A DNA stretch of 64,000 bases. Origin: Zelopaecilomyces penicillatus (Eukaryota; Ascomycota; Sordariomycetes; Hypocreales; Pseudodiploosporaceae). The position numbers and the translations under genes were made by a program. Of this stretch, positions 10,496 to 22,674 are shown piece by piece. The stretch is from the NCBI GenBank assembly GCA_005765155.1, contig VCCP01000004.1, positions 248,001-312,000 of the forward strand. The letters run 5' to 3'. Under the pieces are notes generated by a model. The model was not told where the DNA came from. It was given only the letters and a program-made list of their open reading frames with translations, and did no database searches. Every line of letters starts with the position of its first letter. The stretch's first letter is position 1.

Positions 10496-12384
10496 ATGAC
10501 GGCACCAGAGATGAGCGCCACGCGGGATGTCGAGAACGCCACGAGCGCCATCGCGGAGCCGGCTCGACGAGTGGAGGCGGCGCAGAAGAACCGATGGCAG
10601 ACGATTAGATCGAACCCCAAGGTTGTCTTTATCGCCTTTTTTGCTTCGTAGGTTGGGCCATCAGTTTATCGCGTATTCAACACTGACTCCCTTTAGATTG
10701 GGAGGCTTCGAGTATGGTTACCAGCAGGGCGTCCTCGGCCAATCGCTCGTCATGACGCGATTCATCAACAACTTCCCCTCTGTCGTAGATTCTTCCTCCG
10801 CCACGGGATGGCTCACCTCTGTGCTCCAACTTGGCGGTATCTTCGGCTCCCTCGCCGCTGGCGTGCTGGGCGAAATCATCTCGCGCAAGTACACCATGTT
10901 CATCGCCTGCTGCTGGGTCATTCTGGGGAGCTACCTCTACGTCGGAGCGAAAGAGGGCCTTCCGGCGCTGTTGTATGCAGGCAGGTTTTTTACTGGTGTT
11001 GGAGTTGGTCTGTTCAGCGGTGTTGGGCCGCTGTATAATGCGGAGATGTCGGCGCCGGAGATGCGTGGGTTTTTGGTGTCGTTTTACCAGTTTGCGACGA
11101 TTCTTGGTATTATGCTGTCGTTCTGGGTTGGATACGGCAGCAACTACATCGGCGGCACTGGTGACTCGCAGTCTGAATTATCTTGGCGTCTCCCCTCCAT
11201 CATCCAGGGCATCCCAGCTGTCGCCCTCGCCATTGGCATCTGGTTTATGCCGTTTTCTCCCCGCTGGCTGGTCAAAGTCGGTCGCGACGAGGAAGCCAGG
11301 CAAACGCTGGCTTGGCTGAGAAAACTACCGCTTGACCATGAGTTGGTGCAGCTTGAATATCTAGAGATCAAAGCAGAGGCCCGCTTTGAGCAAAAGGCGT
11401 TTGCTCGGGATTTTCCCCAGCTAGCGGAGAAGAAGGGCAACGGCCTGTTGATGGAGCAGATATCTCAGTATGCAAACTGCTTTAGGACCAGGGATAACCT
11501 CAAGAGGGTGTTTACCGGTTGGATGATAATGGCCTTTCAACAATTCTCTGGAATCGACGCGAGTTTGTTGCCCTATTTACCCTTGAGATTATACAGCCAC
11601 TGACATTAATAGTCATCTACTACGCTTCCAACATCTTTGTTAGTCTCGGCTTGACGGGTGGAACAACTGCTTTGCTTGCCACGGGCGTCACAGGAGTCGT
11701 CTTTTTGGTTAGCACGGTGCCTGCGATGGTATGCAGATGAACCTTCATAGCCGCATCACCTTTACAGGATACTGACAAGCTATAGTTGATCATTGACAAG
11801 GTCGGGCGAAAGCCCATGCTGCAAGTGGGCTCAGTCGTCATGTGTATCAGCATGGTGACCGTGGGTATCATTGTAGCCAAGTTTCGTCACGACTGGCCAA
11901 GCCACGAAGCCGCCGGATGGACTGCCGTTGGTAAGTACTCCTAACTTAACCAAAGACTGCACAGCTCTAACACTCCATAGCATTAATCTGGGTCTACATT
12001 GCTGGCTTCGGCGCTACATGGGGCCCCGTCTCCTGGACACTCATCTCCGAAATCTTCCCGCTCTCCATCCGTGCCAAGGGCGCCTCGATCGGTGCAGCTT
12101 CCAATTGGACTAACAATTTCGCCATTGCGTTCTTCGTACCGCCCATGCTCGAAGCCTGGGCCTGGGGCACGTACATTTTCTTTGCCGTGTTTTTGGTCGC
12201 GAGTATCGTCTGGGTCTGGCTATACCTTCCAGAGACTAAGAACGTGACGCTCGAAGAGATGGACAAAGTGTTTAAGAGCCATACGGGGGAGAGGGATGCC
12301 GAGTTAATGCGCGAGGCGCAGGTTGAGGTTGGTCTGACGGCGTTGATTGATGGACGGTCGACGTACTCAGAGAAGGGGCAGTAG
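10496..12384 (+). CDS. MFS sugar transporter (sugar porter family)
   Basis: A twelve-helix plasma-membrane monosaccharide:H+ symporter-type protein. Five exons: 10496-10647, 10697-11562, 11613-11728, 11786-11930 and 11981-12384, all phases closing. Family signatures appear in order: GYQQGVLGQSL in helix 1, SRKY in loop 2-3, GVGLFSGVGPLYNAEMS in helix 4-5, FSPRWL at the end of helix 6 (family PESPRWL), QQFSGIDAIIYY in helix 7 formed across the third exon junction, and LPETKNVTLEEMD after helix 12. Helix 7 has GID where many hexose porters have GIN, seen in several fungal subfamilies, so the substrate is not assigned. The charged tails are cytoplasmic. Confidence 0.9.
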
Positions 12385-12518
12385 CTGTGGTGTAAGATGA
12401 ATGATGTCTCAATATCTAACAAACATCCTTACATCTAATTGCAACCCAGTCTCTCGTCATCTATGTACAATCGACACCCTGCTAAACAAGTCTCTCCCAT
12501 CATTCCCTCACGCACACT

Positions 12519-13001
12519 CTACCGCACAATCTTGAAGCTCCTAAATCCTGCATCATCAAGCGACAAGCAACCGGCACCATTCCTTGGCGTAAGCGCCTCT
12601 CCTTTACAGCCTGCCTGGCGGTACACAAGCGCCCGGGGCATCGGCGAGCCTTGCTGAATGCCCATTGACTTCATGACCTTGAGGCCTGCAGAGTTGTGGA
12701 ACTCGAAGCAGCCGTTGATGTTGACGTTGGACCACTGACACGGTTGTTAGTATTCATGTACTGTTCACTAATTAATGCGATGATGCTCGGGGGTGTACGT
12801 ACAGTAAAGCGATCATTGGCGTTTCGTGAACGGCAGTCGAGGTTCAACCAGGCGGTTGCATCAAACCCAGTCGCCTGTCGCTCCCTATTACAAGTCAACA
12901 CCTCATTCGACAAGTGAACATGCTTGAGCTTACTCTACAGCGGCAGCCTGCGTGAGGCCAAAAGCCGCAGCAATAAAGGTCAACGAGGTGGTAAGCTTCA
13001 T
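12519..13001 (-). CDS. Small secreted four-cysteine protein
   Basis: Three short exons (13001-12934, 12884-12803, 12734-12519) give a 121-residue protein. It opens with a clear signal peptide, MKLTTSLTFIAAAFGLTQA, probably followed by a short propeptide ending near E-E-R. The mature part has four cysteines in the contexts LDCRS, NGCFE, QAGCKG and GAGCLS, enough for two disulfides. No longer frame covers this because each exon is in a different frame. I know of no named family. Size and cysteine content are those of effector-like or antimicrobial secreted proteins, which is inference only. It lies tail to tail with the sugar porter, 134 bp between stops. Confidence 0.7.
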
Positions 13002-14472
13002 ATTGTGCAACACAGTATTAGACAGCCTGTAGATGGATGAATAAAGATGGAGATAGAGAAGAAGCTAAATAGAATAGAAGTTGAGACACTCTTAAATACT
13101 CGGTTCCGTAAACCTCATAAGCACTAATTATCACCATAGGCTATCATCTTCGGATGTACCTTAGAGTCATCAGGGATGCTTCACATTTATGCTTCAATTA
13201 TTGGCGCGATATTATTTTCATTACGAAGTCAAGGTGCCACAATGTCCGTGCTGAGCCGGAAAATTCACTTATTTGGCATCGTTTCGGGAACCCGTTCTGC
13301 ATGTCAACCGGGCGGAATCTTAACCATGCCTTTCTGGGAGAAGCAGCAGCCAGAATACCCGAAAGCTATTCAAGAAGAGGCATGGTAGAGTTTAGACAGG
13401 GCCAAGTGTGCATGATACAGCCACCTCCGACAGTAATAAAGAAGGGAGGGGAATCAACCAAGAGCTGCACTCTTAATTAGTTATCCAAGGGTCCTGCCCA
13501 AAGACTATATCAACGGGTAAAATTGGTATTACAAGGAGAATTGTCTACTTTCTCAGACTCTTCCTAGTCTAGAGAAGGTCTGAGCAAGCTATACATAACT
13601 TCAAATCCAAAGGAAACCCTTATATTGATACTTCATTGTTTTAATACAAATCCGAGCTGAGGCGGTTCTATTTAATGCAAGGGAGCATTTGCAGTCCAGC
13701 TCGGTCGGCAATTCAATTACCAGTTTCAGCTTTAATGAGAGTTTTTTCGTGCATACGTACTCAAGACACGGTACAATACATACATTCGTAACTAACTTGA
13801 TACGGCCCTGGCAAGGCTGGCAACGCTTTCATCTCCACCTACTTTTCTCGGGTTCACCAGCCGACGACCACATCTGGCATAATAGAGATCGTGGCGTTTA
13901 CATAATGCGAGACTGCAAAGGGCAGTGCGACAGCCTGAATCACCTGTGCCGTACATCTTGCCTCTTTTGTCGTTGAGCTAGCCAGTTGATGCTTGCGTGT
14001 ATCGTAAGGCGGTGTCCATCTGTTCACTTACACGTCAACAATGCCGTTCGGCGACCAATCAAAGGTGTTGGGCATCTGCTGTTCAGCTTATTATATCTGA
14101 AAATGGAAAACACCGTGGAAGCCAGCAGGGGCCCTGATTTGGATCCTATTGCTCTGATCTTCTATCCAAGGCTCTCTATGGCTTGCTCAGGCAGTGCTCC
14201 AGCCTTCAGTGATGTAGTAATGTCTCTTCACTATGACAATTCCACCTTGTGCTTGCTATCCTGATCTAGTATACAGCTTGTCTACAAAGTATAAATATGG
14301 CCAACTCCTCTTGTCCATAAACGTGTTGTAACAAGCTCAATCCATTAAGCAGCATTACAATTACACTCTCATCACTACTCTTCAAGTAACCTCATATCCA
14401 TTCCAAGTAAGCTTCACGCCCCCATATCCAATATTGCAAACTAATACCCTTTAGACTCTGTATTCCGTCAAT
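13002..14472. other. Intergenic, nothing recognised
   Basis: Frames of up to 108 codons (13154-13480) show no domain or splice support. The right end holds the promoter of the secreted gene at 14473, including TATAAATA at 14290-14297. Confidence 0.4.
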
Positions 14473-14799
14473 ATGAAGGCCTCTATCCTCATCTATATCG
14501 CCTCCGTCGCCACCTCCCAGGCCGCCATCGTCCAAATGTACAAGTATCGCAACTGTGAGGGCGACGCCCAAGAGCGCAATGTCTGGGACAACACGTGCGC
14601 CCCGACCGACGAATTCTGGTCCTACAGAATCACCTACAACGGCGCCAGCGATCAGTACATCCGCGCGTACTGCGAGCACAACTGCGGCAGCACCGGCCCC
14701 AACTCGTGCAAGGTCGCGCGTGCTTCGAGCGAGTGCTTCAACGCTGTCACCGGTTGCGGCAGTAGCCATGCCCTTGGCTCTTCTGCTTGGGAGTGCTAA
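14473..14799 (+). CDS. Small secreted eight-cysteine protein
   Basis: A 108-residue intronless gene with a signal peptide (about residues 1-18, MKASILIYIASVATSQA) and a mature chain of about 90 residues. It has eight cysteines, the last being the C-terminal residue, so four disulfides are possible. Contexts include NCEGD, NTCAP, AYCEHNC, NSCK, SECF, TGCG and a final EC. Even cysteine number, small size and secretion are typical of effector or antimicrobial-type proteins. I do not recognise the family. Codon use is GC-rich and biased as in well expressed genes. A TATAAATA box lies about 180 bp upstream. Confidence 0.8.
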   Translation: MKASILIYIASVATSQAAIVQMYKYRNCEGDAQERNVWDNTCAPTDEFWSYRITYNGASDQYIRAYCEHNCGSTGPNSCKVARASSECFNAVTGCGSSHALGSSAWEC

Positions 14800-15237
14800 G
14801 TGTTGATTGTTGCCTAGAGCCGAGAATGGCATATCATGTTATAATTTAGTTTGCTTATTATAAAAGGATATTATCCAATTCTTCATTTGCACTCACATGT
14901 GATACACCAGCTGTTCACCTGATTCAGTATAGCAATGATGAAATGTCCAAGTACGGCTGGCAGTCATGAGAACGTCCTCATGTTCAACTTACAAAACACA
15001 GTTCACTGAATACAATCACGTACAACATGATTCAATGCAACGTCAAATGGTAGTCTATTCTTCTTGAATACTCCGACTCCCACAACAGTATACTGTATAA
15101 TACTAGGTATCAATGTTTTCATCTTCAGGTCCCAGAGTGACTCTTCCGTCACCCAACATTACTTTGTCGCCAGTCATCATCATCATAAACTTTGTATCCT
15201 TTTTATTCCTTTTTTTTTTTTGGTTGTATTAATTAAC
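14800..15237. other. Convergent intergenic spacer
   Basis: The spacer between two converging genes holds the 3' ends of the secreted gene and the mannitol dehydrogenase. T-rich runs near 15205-15220 may belong to the dehydrogenase 3' end. No coding signal. Confidence 0.5.
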
Positions 15238-16096
15238 TCATCGGCAAGTGTAGCCACCGTCAATAACAATGTCGGCACCAGTGGTGTAAGTGCTCGCGTC
15301 GCTGACCAGGTAGACATACGCACCCTTGAGCTCCTTGGCATCACCGTTGCGGCCCATGGGAATCATGCTCCTCCACAGGTCTTGCGTTTTGGTGTCGATA
15401 AAGTCGGACAGACCAGTGTCAATGTAACCGGGCGAGATGCTGTTGACACGGGCAAAGTCGCGCCACTCGTTGGCCAGGGAGCGAGCCATGTGGATACAGC
15501 CGGCCTTGGCCACGTTGTATGAGGTCTGCTCCTGAGGGAAGTTGGCGACATGGCCGGACATGGAGGCGGTAATGACAAAGGAGCCGCGGCCCTGCTTCTT
15601 GAAGTGGGCGCCGACGGCCTTTGCGCAGTAGGCGGTGCCGTTGAGGTCAATCTGGATGACATGGTCCCAGTCGGCAGCGGAGCCATCGATGACGCCGCTG
15701 TTGGCAGTTGCTCCGGCGCTGCGCATGGTTAGAAATTACTGGTATATATATATATAGGTGGGAAAATCAAACTCACTTGGCGATAAAGGCGTCAATCTTG
15801 CCAAAGTCGGTAATGACCTCATTCACAAATCGCTCCACATCATTGTAGTCGCTGACGTTGCACTTGTAAGCCTTCGCCTTGACGCCGTATTCCTTTTCTA
15901 GCTCGGCCACGTTCTTATCGGCGCCCTCCTTGCGGGACGAGTAGGTGATGGCAATATCGGCACCCATCTCAGCACAGCCGCGAGCCGCCTCGATGCCCAT
16001 TCCTCGAGGGCCCGACGCGCCAGTGACGACGACGACCTTGCCCTTGAGGCTGAAGAGGTCGAGCAGGCGGTTTGGTGAGGGGATTGGCTGAGGCAT
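15238..16096 (-). CDS. NADP-dependent mannitol 2-dehydrogenase (SDR family)
   Basis: Short-chain dehydrogenase interconverting D-fructose and D-mannitol with NADP(H), a cytosolic enzyme of the fungal mannitol pathway. Exons 16096-15777 and 15718-15238 join across a 58 nt GTGAGT..GCGCAG intron to give 266 residues, the usual length for this enzyme. Seen in order: the cofactor loop TGASGPRGMGIE near residue 25, the N-A-G motif restored exactly at the splice, the catalytic serine in ITASMSGH, YNVAKAG with the catalytic Tyr-x-x-x-Lys, SPGYIDT after it, and the C-terminal GADIVIDGGYTCR typical of fungal mannitol dehydrogenases. A TATA box and a CT-rich leader upstream suggest strong expression. 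A sorbose reductase is the nearest alternative. Confidence 0.9.
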
Positions 16097-16226
16097 GATG
16101 GGTGAAATGTGGGGTTTTGGTGTATTGGGAGAGGAATCTGGTGGTAGTTGGCTGTAGAGAATAGTAGAAGTAGATGGAGTAGAAAGAGCAGAAGAGGGGC
16201 GACTAGAGAGGGGAACACTGCAGCGT

Positions 16227-16236
16227 GTTTATATAG
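16227..16236 (-). promoter_or_regulatory. TATA box of the mannitol dehydrogenase
   Basis: On the minus strand this reads TATATAAAC, about 135 bp before the start codon at 16096. It is followed by a pyrimidine-rich stretch (about 16140-16200) of the kind often seen at strongly transcribed fungal promoters. Confidence 0.55.
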
Positions 16237-16249
16237 AGGCAGCAGGCCG

Positions 16250-16285
16250 GATGGAACGGAATGGAATGGAATGGGATGGGATGGG
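16250..16285. repeat. GGAAT/GGGAT pentanucleotide repeat
   Basis: About seven imperfect five-base units (GGAAC, GGAAT, GGGAT) immediately upstream of the TATA box of the mannitol dehydrogenase. Confidence 0.75.
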
Positions 16286-17333
16286 AAAAGAGGAGAGGAG
16301 ATGAGAAGAGGAGAAACACGAGGCAAAAAGTCAAAAGCCTCAGCCAAGGTACAGACATTGTTACGTCAACCCTGCCCTTTGGTTTGATGCTGCCATCGAC
16401 AGGCACCCAGATGGGAAACACGGGTGTTACAGCGGGTGTCCCCACCAAAGAGCCACTAAGAACCACTGAAGAACCACAGTGAAGTCACTATCGGGCCACT
16501 GTAACCGTCTTGCGGGTCGTTACAACAGTATCAAGCCCTATCCATTGGTCCCTTCCAACCCCCTGTAAGCCCTGCACGGCAGTGGAGGCCGCTTGGCCCG
16601 CTTGCTAACGCGGGGCAACGGAGGCCATACCCCACCAATGTCGTCACTGCAAATCCGAGAGGGGCAGAACCTGCAAAAAGAACGTTCAATTGGTGATTGC
16701 ATCACACTCTGCATTTCTTGGATGCAGAAAAGGTGATGCAGAAAGTGTGGTATTACATGCTGCTGAACAAGCATATTACCAAAGGCTGACCAACATGTCT
16801 TGCGTCGTAATTGCTCTCTCTCCCAGCCGAAGCTACCCCCATGAACAATTGACACCACCATACACCACGATTCTAGAATATCTAGGTACCCATATATGAT
16901 CGGCCAAGTATGTCGCTTCTAGCACCCGTCGGACATGTCCAAACCCTCCCGACATGCCGAAGCAACCGATCACATCCTCTTCCGTCCAGCTACCCAATCT
17001 TTATCGTGAAAATTGTCTACACTAGGCATCCAGGAGGGTCCACTCAACTCCGTTGACTACGAGGACCTGCGTCATTGACCAGGACGCGCGACCAATTCCA
17101 TCTCTGGCTTAGGACCTCAAAGGGTGCGCCGCAGACAAAATGTAAGCACTTAAAAGTTGGTCCATCTCCATCACCACCATCTCCAGCATTAATGACTACA
17201 TTTATTCATCACATCGAGAAATGTGTCCAATTGTCGTCAATTCACGACGTCGTTCATCATAAGAAGAAACACAGTTCCAGCTAGTCTTGCTACTCCGCGG
17301 CTTGGCAAGCGTGTCAACATCCACCAAAGCTTC
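16286..17333. other. Intergenic, nothing recognised
   Basis: Purine-rich sequence at 16286-16320, then unique sequence with short frames only. The left part is promoter of the dehydrogenase; the right edge holds the 3' end of the GH92 gene. Confidence 0.4.
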
Positions 17334-20061
17334 CTACTTCCAAAAATGCGTCGACGCACTCGGCGGAAGATCCTCCTTCTTAACACCCCAAGCCGTGCTC
17401 TCATGCGCTCCCAGCGTCAACTCCAGCACGCCTCCCTCCCGGAAAAAGCTATGTGAAATCCAACTCCGCGTGTACGGCTTGCCATTTAGCCTTGCGCTCT
17501 GAATGTAGATATTCTGATAGCCCCCGTCAAAGTTCACGTTCCGAATCGTCGCCTTCTTCCCTGAGCGCGGGTCCGTCACACTAATCTCAGGGAAGAATGG
17601 CGGAACAATAAGATACACGTCCTGTCCGCTCATGGGATACAGCCCCATCATGGTCAGCGCGGTAAAGCTGCCCATGGCACCAGAGTCGTCGTTTCCAGGG
17701 ATACCGTTGACCGTGTCGTTGAAGGACGTGGGAATGTACTTGTGTGCGTATTTAGACGAAAGACCCGGGCGCCCAGCATAATGGAAGATAAAGAGAAGCA
17801 GGTACGCTTGCTCGTTTCCAATGTAGAGAAGTCCGGGTGTGTTGTGGATATACTCCAGACGGCGTACGAATGCGTCAGGTCCACCCAGCGTCTTGACCAA
17901 TGTGGCCTGGTCGTGCGGCACGTACATGGTGTACAGCCAAGAGCCGCCTTCATACGTCTCGTGGCCATTGGGATTGAGGTAGCAAGAGGTAAAATTGAAA
18001 AGATGAGTGCAAATAGCTGGGTCTTGGTACCCAAATGTCCCGTTCAGATATCGCGGCTGCAGGAAGCCGGTAAACCCGGTGTCGACCAAGTCGGCCGCAT
18101 TCGGACTACCCGTCAAGTTGAGGTGAGACTTTGATGTCGAGTCATACATGTTGAGCCAGTTGCTGGAGCGCTTCAAATACTTTTCTGCATCGCCCTTCTT
18201 CTTCATGCCACGGGCCATCTCAGCGATGCAAAAGTCGTTGTAGGAATACTCAATCGTCCTGGAGATGGAGCGCGTAAAAAGACCGTAGCCATAAGGATCG
18301 AAATCGTCAGTTGGAATGTATCCCATCGTCTTCCAGCTGTGCAAGCCTCCACGGCCCTCGACGCTCCAGTTTGGTGGTTCATCTACACACCCATTCATTA
18401 GTGACCCACATGTAAGAGGGATGATATGCAAAGACCAACCTTCTGCGTCCGACACAACAGCTTTGTACGCAGTATCCCAATCAATGCCATCCGTAAGCCC
18501 CTTGACATAAGAGTCGGCCAGCAGATTGTCTGCATTGCTGCCGCCCTGGGTGAAGCCTTTGCAAAGTGACATTCGGCAGTCTGGCAGTTTACCCTCATGA
18601 CGGTAGATATCAATCAGACTGCGGATCATCAGGGCTTGTGCATGAGGATCGACAATGGTCAACAGGGGGTGGGTGCTTCTAAAGCTGTCCCAGATGCAGT
18701 AGTACGAGTCAAAGTACGGCTCATCGCTTTTCCACAGCGGATTCTCGCCTATCAAAATGTGTGAGACAACGGCAAAACGGAAAAGTCGTAGTTCATATCA
18801 TACCTGTGTAATCCTGCGGCGAGAGGAGTGTGCGATACAAGCCGCTCCAAAACGTCCTCTGCAGCGACTTATCCACCCCGGTGCTATCAACCGAAACAAC
18901 GCCAAGCTTGTGTTTCCAAGCCTTCTCGGCATCATCCCTGACACCTTCAAAGTCGTAATCGGGAATCTCCTTTTCGGCGTTTCTGCACGCCTGTGCAGCG
19001 CTGAAGAAGGAAACACCAACTCGAGCTAGAATCTGGTTGGACTTTGGCGCGTCAAACTGAACCCACGTGCCGACCGGAAGGAGTGGGTATTGGCCGTCGT
19101 CGTATGCTTTGAGACTCTTGACCTGGTTCCCGGCGCGGTTGTTTTGAAAGACACCAGTATCCTGAACCTTGGCTCCATGGAAATCAGCGCAAAAATGCAG
19201 CTCATACGTGCCAATGCCAAAGGACGGTCTAAACGTGCCATTGCCAGTCATTCTGCCTGTGCTAGCATCCACAGAGATGCTGCCTTTGGTCCTCGACTCT
19301 GAGAGATCTGTCAGATCAGCCAAGATGAGAGGTTTGTACGGCAGAGCGCCGGTTGTGCCATTTGGTCCAGCCACCTTGGAAGGGGCACCATCTTTGGGGA
19401 AAGTGAACCTGTACAGGGCCGTGTGGTTGGTTACGGTCATTTCGGCGCGAATCGAGGTGTTGAGCGACACGGCAAAGTAGCCTGGTCGTGCGACAGCCGA
19501 TCCATTGACGCGTTTGGAGGCTCTCAGTGTCTTGGTAAAATAGCAGTTGTGGAGCTCATCGCCAGCACACCCTGTCTGCGGAAAGAGAGGAAAGTTGCCC
19601 AATGACGCGCCCTAGTATCGACAGTTAGCTCAGTAATTCTATATATGGGTCTAGAGAGGTGACTTGCACCACCAGTGCCGCTGTCGTGCATGTGAGAAAA
19701 GCCAGTAACTGTAATGGCGCAACGATTAGCTGCTTTGGTCAATTGCATCCGCGACTTGAAGACAACCTACTGTCGGCATCATTGGACGTGTAGCCGCCTT
19801 GAAGCTCCTCATTGACATCAGCAACAGCCTTTGCCATACCATATGGCAAGCTCGCTCCCGGAAACACATGACCTAGAATCGTCCACTGGTTAGCACTCCG
19901 ATCAATTCGGTGAGGAGAATCTCAGCCTTACCTCCGTTTGCGGTGCCAATCAAGGGATCTATGAGGTCCAACACATTAAAGTCCTTTCCATTGTCTTTCG
20001 CAGCATGGCCAACGCCACACAGCAAGGAGGCTAAAGCCAGCAGATGTTGCAGATGCATCAT
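17334..20061 (-). CDS. Secreted GH92 alpha-1,2-mannosidase
   Basis: A glycoside hydrolase of family 92, calcium-dependent exo-alpha-mannosidases that trim N-glycans and mannans outside the cell. Six exons: 20061-19932, 19872-19771, 19708-19668, 19611-18804, 18748-18440 and 18382-17334, encoding 812 residues. A signal peptide (MMHLQHLLALASLLCGVGHA) leads into LDLIDPLIGT. Motifs follow in family order: HVFPGASLPYGMAK, TGFSHMHDSGTGG, SLGNFPLFP, the central YFDSYYCIWDSFRSTHPL, NWSVEGRGG, the acidic IGNEQA region and GIPGNDDSGAMGSF near the C terminus. The third intron must use a GC donor (GCAAGT) to keep frame. Several N-x-S/T sites fit secretion. An in-frame upstream ATG at 20142 would hide the signal peptide and is less likely. 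Confidence 0.92.
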
Positions 20062-21192
20062 GGCGATGAGTTGCAAACACGCAAGAGGGGTAAAGAAAAC
20101 AAAAGGACGAGGTGAGACAACCTCTCCTCTGAGAATTGACAATCGCGCGCGCGGCTTTCGTCCGAGACACTGCCGCGGTATAAATGCACCAAAGGATATT
20201 CCGGTGAACCCAAGTCTACAAGCTTAAGGATTCCCAAGGGTCACAGCAGACCATGGGCGAATGCCTCGGTCTTTATGCCGAGTCGGACAAGACCACAACA
20301 TGCATCGGGACCTCGCACAGCATCATTCTTTCAAGTCGCAAACATGCTGGGTCGTCATCCCCCGCAATGTTTCTTTCTTTCCTGTGCGGAGAGAACGGGT
20401 AGGAGCTCCCCCCACCCGGCTAATGAGGACCATAACTCCGATCATTCCTCAATGCGGGAAGCCTTCCTGCAGGCAACAGACACGCGATGTGACGTCGATG
20501 GGTTCGGAAATGCGAGTCTGGTCTGGCTGGTGCGGAGAAGGAGACATTGGGATTGTGCTGTGCCGGGTCGGTTCCGTCGGGTTGAAAAGGTTCATCGGGT
20601 TAGGGTTGGCTCACATGCTGGGTCTTTTGATGGACCTTGGAAATAACGTAACAGGTGTGTGAGATGTGATGATTACTGCTTGGATAAGTGTGTAATAAGC
20701 TGTAGGAGAAGTTAGCGGAGTATATTTAATTTCACTATTACATTCTACCATCTCTACTCATAAACACAAATGTTAGTCCTCTCGTTCACACTGTTTTGCT
20801 CAGTTCCCTCATGTACAGTGGGTACATCATGCTACAACTCATTGCAACTTCACATATGGCAATTGAAAGCTTTTAATGGATCTGAGTAAGCTTTCATAAG
20901 TAATCATTATTTTAAATGATTCAAGGCAAGTACAAGGAATGCATTTCTAAGCATGTAAGACTGCTCTATCCCAAGTCCAATTGCACGCTGATAGCAAAAA
21001 CACACAAAGTACTTAGTGTTGTGTGAACCCCGCCGTGAAAAGTGATGTACCTATCCAGACTAGCGTTCCGCAAAGACCACACTCGGCAGTCTTCAATAGA
21101 CTCTCGCGAGAATATAATTCAGGCAGCCGCTTATTTTCATCTTTTCATCTCAAGTTCCATCTATATCAACAGTCTTTGCTACAATCATCAAG
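20062..21192. other. Divergent intergenic region
   Basis: Lies between two genes transcribed away from each other, so it should hold both promoters. A TATAAA-like element (minus strand of 20176-20183) is about 120 bp before the GH92 start. Frames at 20261-20662 have no features. Confidence 0.45.
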
Positions 21193-22113
21193 ATGCTATC
21201 GCAAATCATCCGGCTAGTCCTCTACCCCAACATGTCCATCTCCTCACATGCATTCGTGGATCTACGGCAACATGTGTCCGAGGCCGGGGCACTGAGCCAG
21301 TATTTCGGCTACATGATGACGACGAGACAGGAGGCTCTTAAGAGGTTGAGACATGAAATATGCTGGGTGATTCGTATGTCAAACTTACATATGACCTTTA
21401 CTGGATGAATAATGGCTAATGACTTGCGTAGAATGGCCTGGAGACGATGCGCCTACCGTTTGGGCAGAGGGATCTCAGCTATCGGAAGAATTGAAAGCGA
21501 TATCTTATATACCGGCCATGACGCTTTTGCAAGTGTTTGATGATGAGAAACAGGTCGAGGAGATGATGAGAGCGCTCGAGGCACCGATCTGCGAGTTTGT
21601 ATGGAATGTCCCTGTGTCAATTGGATGATTCGATAGTTGACAAATGTCCAGGCATTCATCCGCCTCGCAGACGACGCGCCCATGTCAGACATGCACATGT
21701 GCCGGTCCCTGCACAAAACCTACATGGATTGCTATAGAATGCTAGGCTTCACCGGCGGCGAATGGACATACTGCACCAACGCTAACCACCCTGAGGGTGA
21801 GCTTCTCGACAACATTGGTAAAAAGGGGCCGACAAGGTCTGAAGAACGATTAGCAACGTATTATCTTGGCTGGGAAAGCATCGAGGTTTGTAGGCCCCCT
21901 TAACATTATACATGCTATTTTGCGTCTTAAAAGGGAATGAATGCGTGATGAAGAGCTAACGTTGGGAGAATGTAGCTGCATGAAGATTTTGTCGCGAATG
22001 ACCTTTTTAAGGAAGAATTGGACAAGTTGGCTAAGTGGTTTGCAGATGGGTGCGGTGCTTGGTACGTCGTGTTTAAAAAGTATGAGCCGAAACCTAAACA
22101 AGCGAAAGTGTGA
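21193..22113 (+). CDS. ABM-like dimeric alpha/beta-barrel protein
   Basis: Four exons (21193-21373, 21432-21598, 21652-21885, 21976-22113) encode 239 residues. The C-terminal half, with YYLGWESIELHEDFVAND and a closing GAWYVVFKKYEP strand, resembles fungal proteins of the antibiotic-biosynthesis-monooxygenase / dimeric alpha-beta-barrel superfamily, where GWES.E.H is a common core. The N-terminal half carries MSISSHAFVDLRQHVSEAG and YIPAMTLLQVFDDEKQVEEMM, consistent with a first barrel repeat. There is no signal peptide or membrane segment, so it is probably cytosolic. Many such proteins have no known substrate. The family call rests on the second repeat. It could instead be an uncharacterised stress-responsive barrel protein. 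Confidence 0.65.
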
Positions 22114-22674
22114 GGTTTACAGGGTTTGAGGCATCTCTTTCGAATACACCTAGTTCGAACTAGCCAAGTTCTTGTTGGCCCGAGTGAAATGTCAATAAAC
22201 ATCTTTTGCGTATAATTAATAACGAATCATGACCATTTCAGTTGTACACTATCCTCTAATATCTGTTAGAAGAATGTATCAAGAGAATACCAGGAATTAT
22301 TGATAGAAAACAATGATCTCCCGGGTAGGTTATCGCCATGTTAAGTTCCTTCAAGGGCTCCAGTGAGGCATCCCCACTGTAATAGCCTGTAAAATAGAGT
22401 TACAGCACAAAGACCACCGGCTGGTCTCGACTCCAATGGCTTGCAGTAGCGCCACGCCACACTCTAAACAGTAAGCTCCATCATCCAACCACCATCGTAG
22501 AGCTCAAACACGGCCCACGTCACCACTACCTCAGCCTCAAGCTTTCTCTGTTCCTTTCTCCTCCATCACCTGCCCATCTCACGATCCCCCTCAATCCTCT
22601 TCAATCCACCTCAATTGAATCTTCAGGCCAGCACAAACGATAGCTTCCTCCCTCGACAACCTGTCCTGATCGCC
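22114..22674. other. Intergenic / promoter of the exchanger gene
   Basis: No coding signal. The last 150 bp are CT-rich, as in many fungal 5' leaders, ahead of the ATG at 22675. Confidence 0.5.

Noticed and set aside
13154..13480. 108-codon plus-strand frame
   Set aside because: No domain, signal peptide or exon partners; ends in AT-rich non-coding sequence.
20589..20604. Single GGGTTAGGGTT word resembling the telomere repeat
   Set aside because: One isolated copy in unique sequence; no array.
20261..20662. Overlapping 133- and 123-codon frames upstream of GH92
   Set aside because: They overlap each other in different frames in a promoter region and show no protein features.
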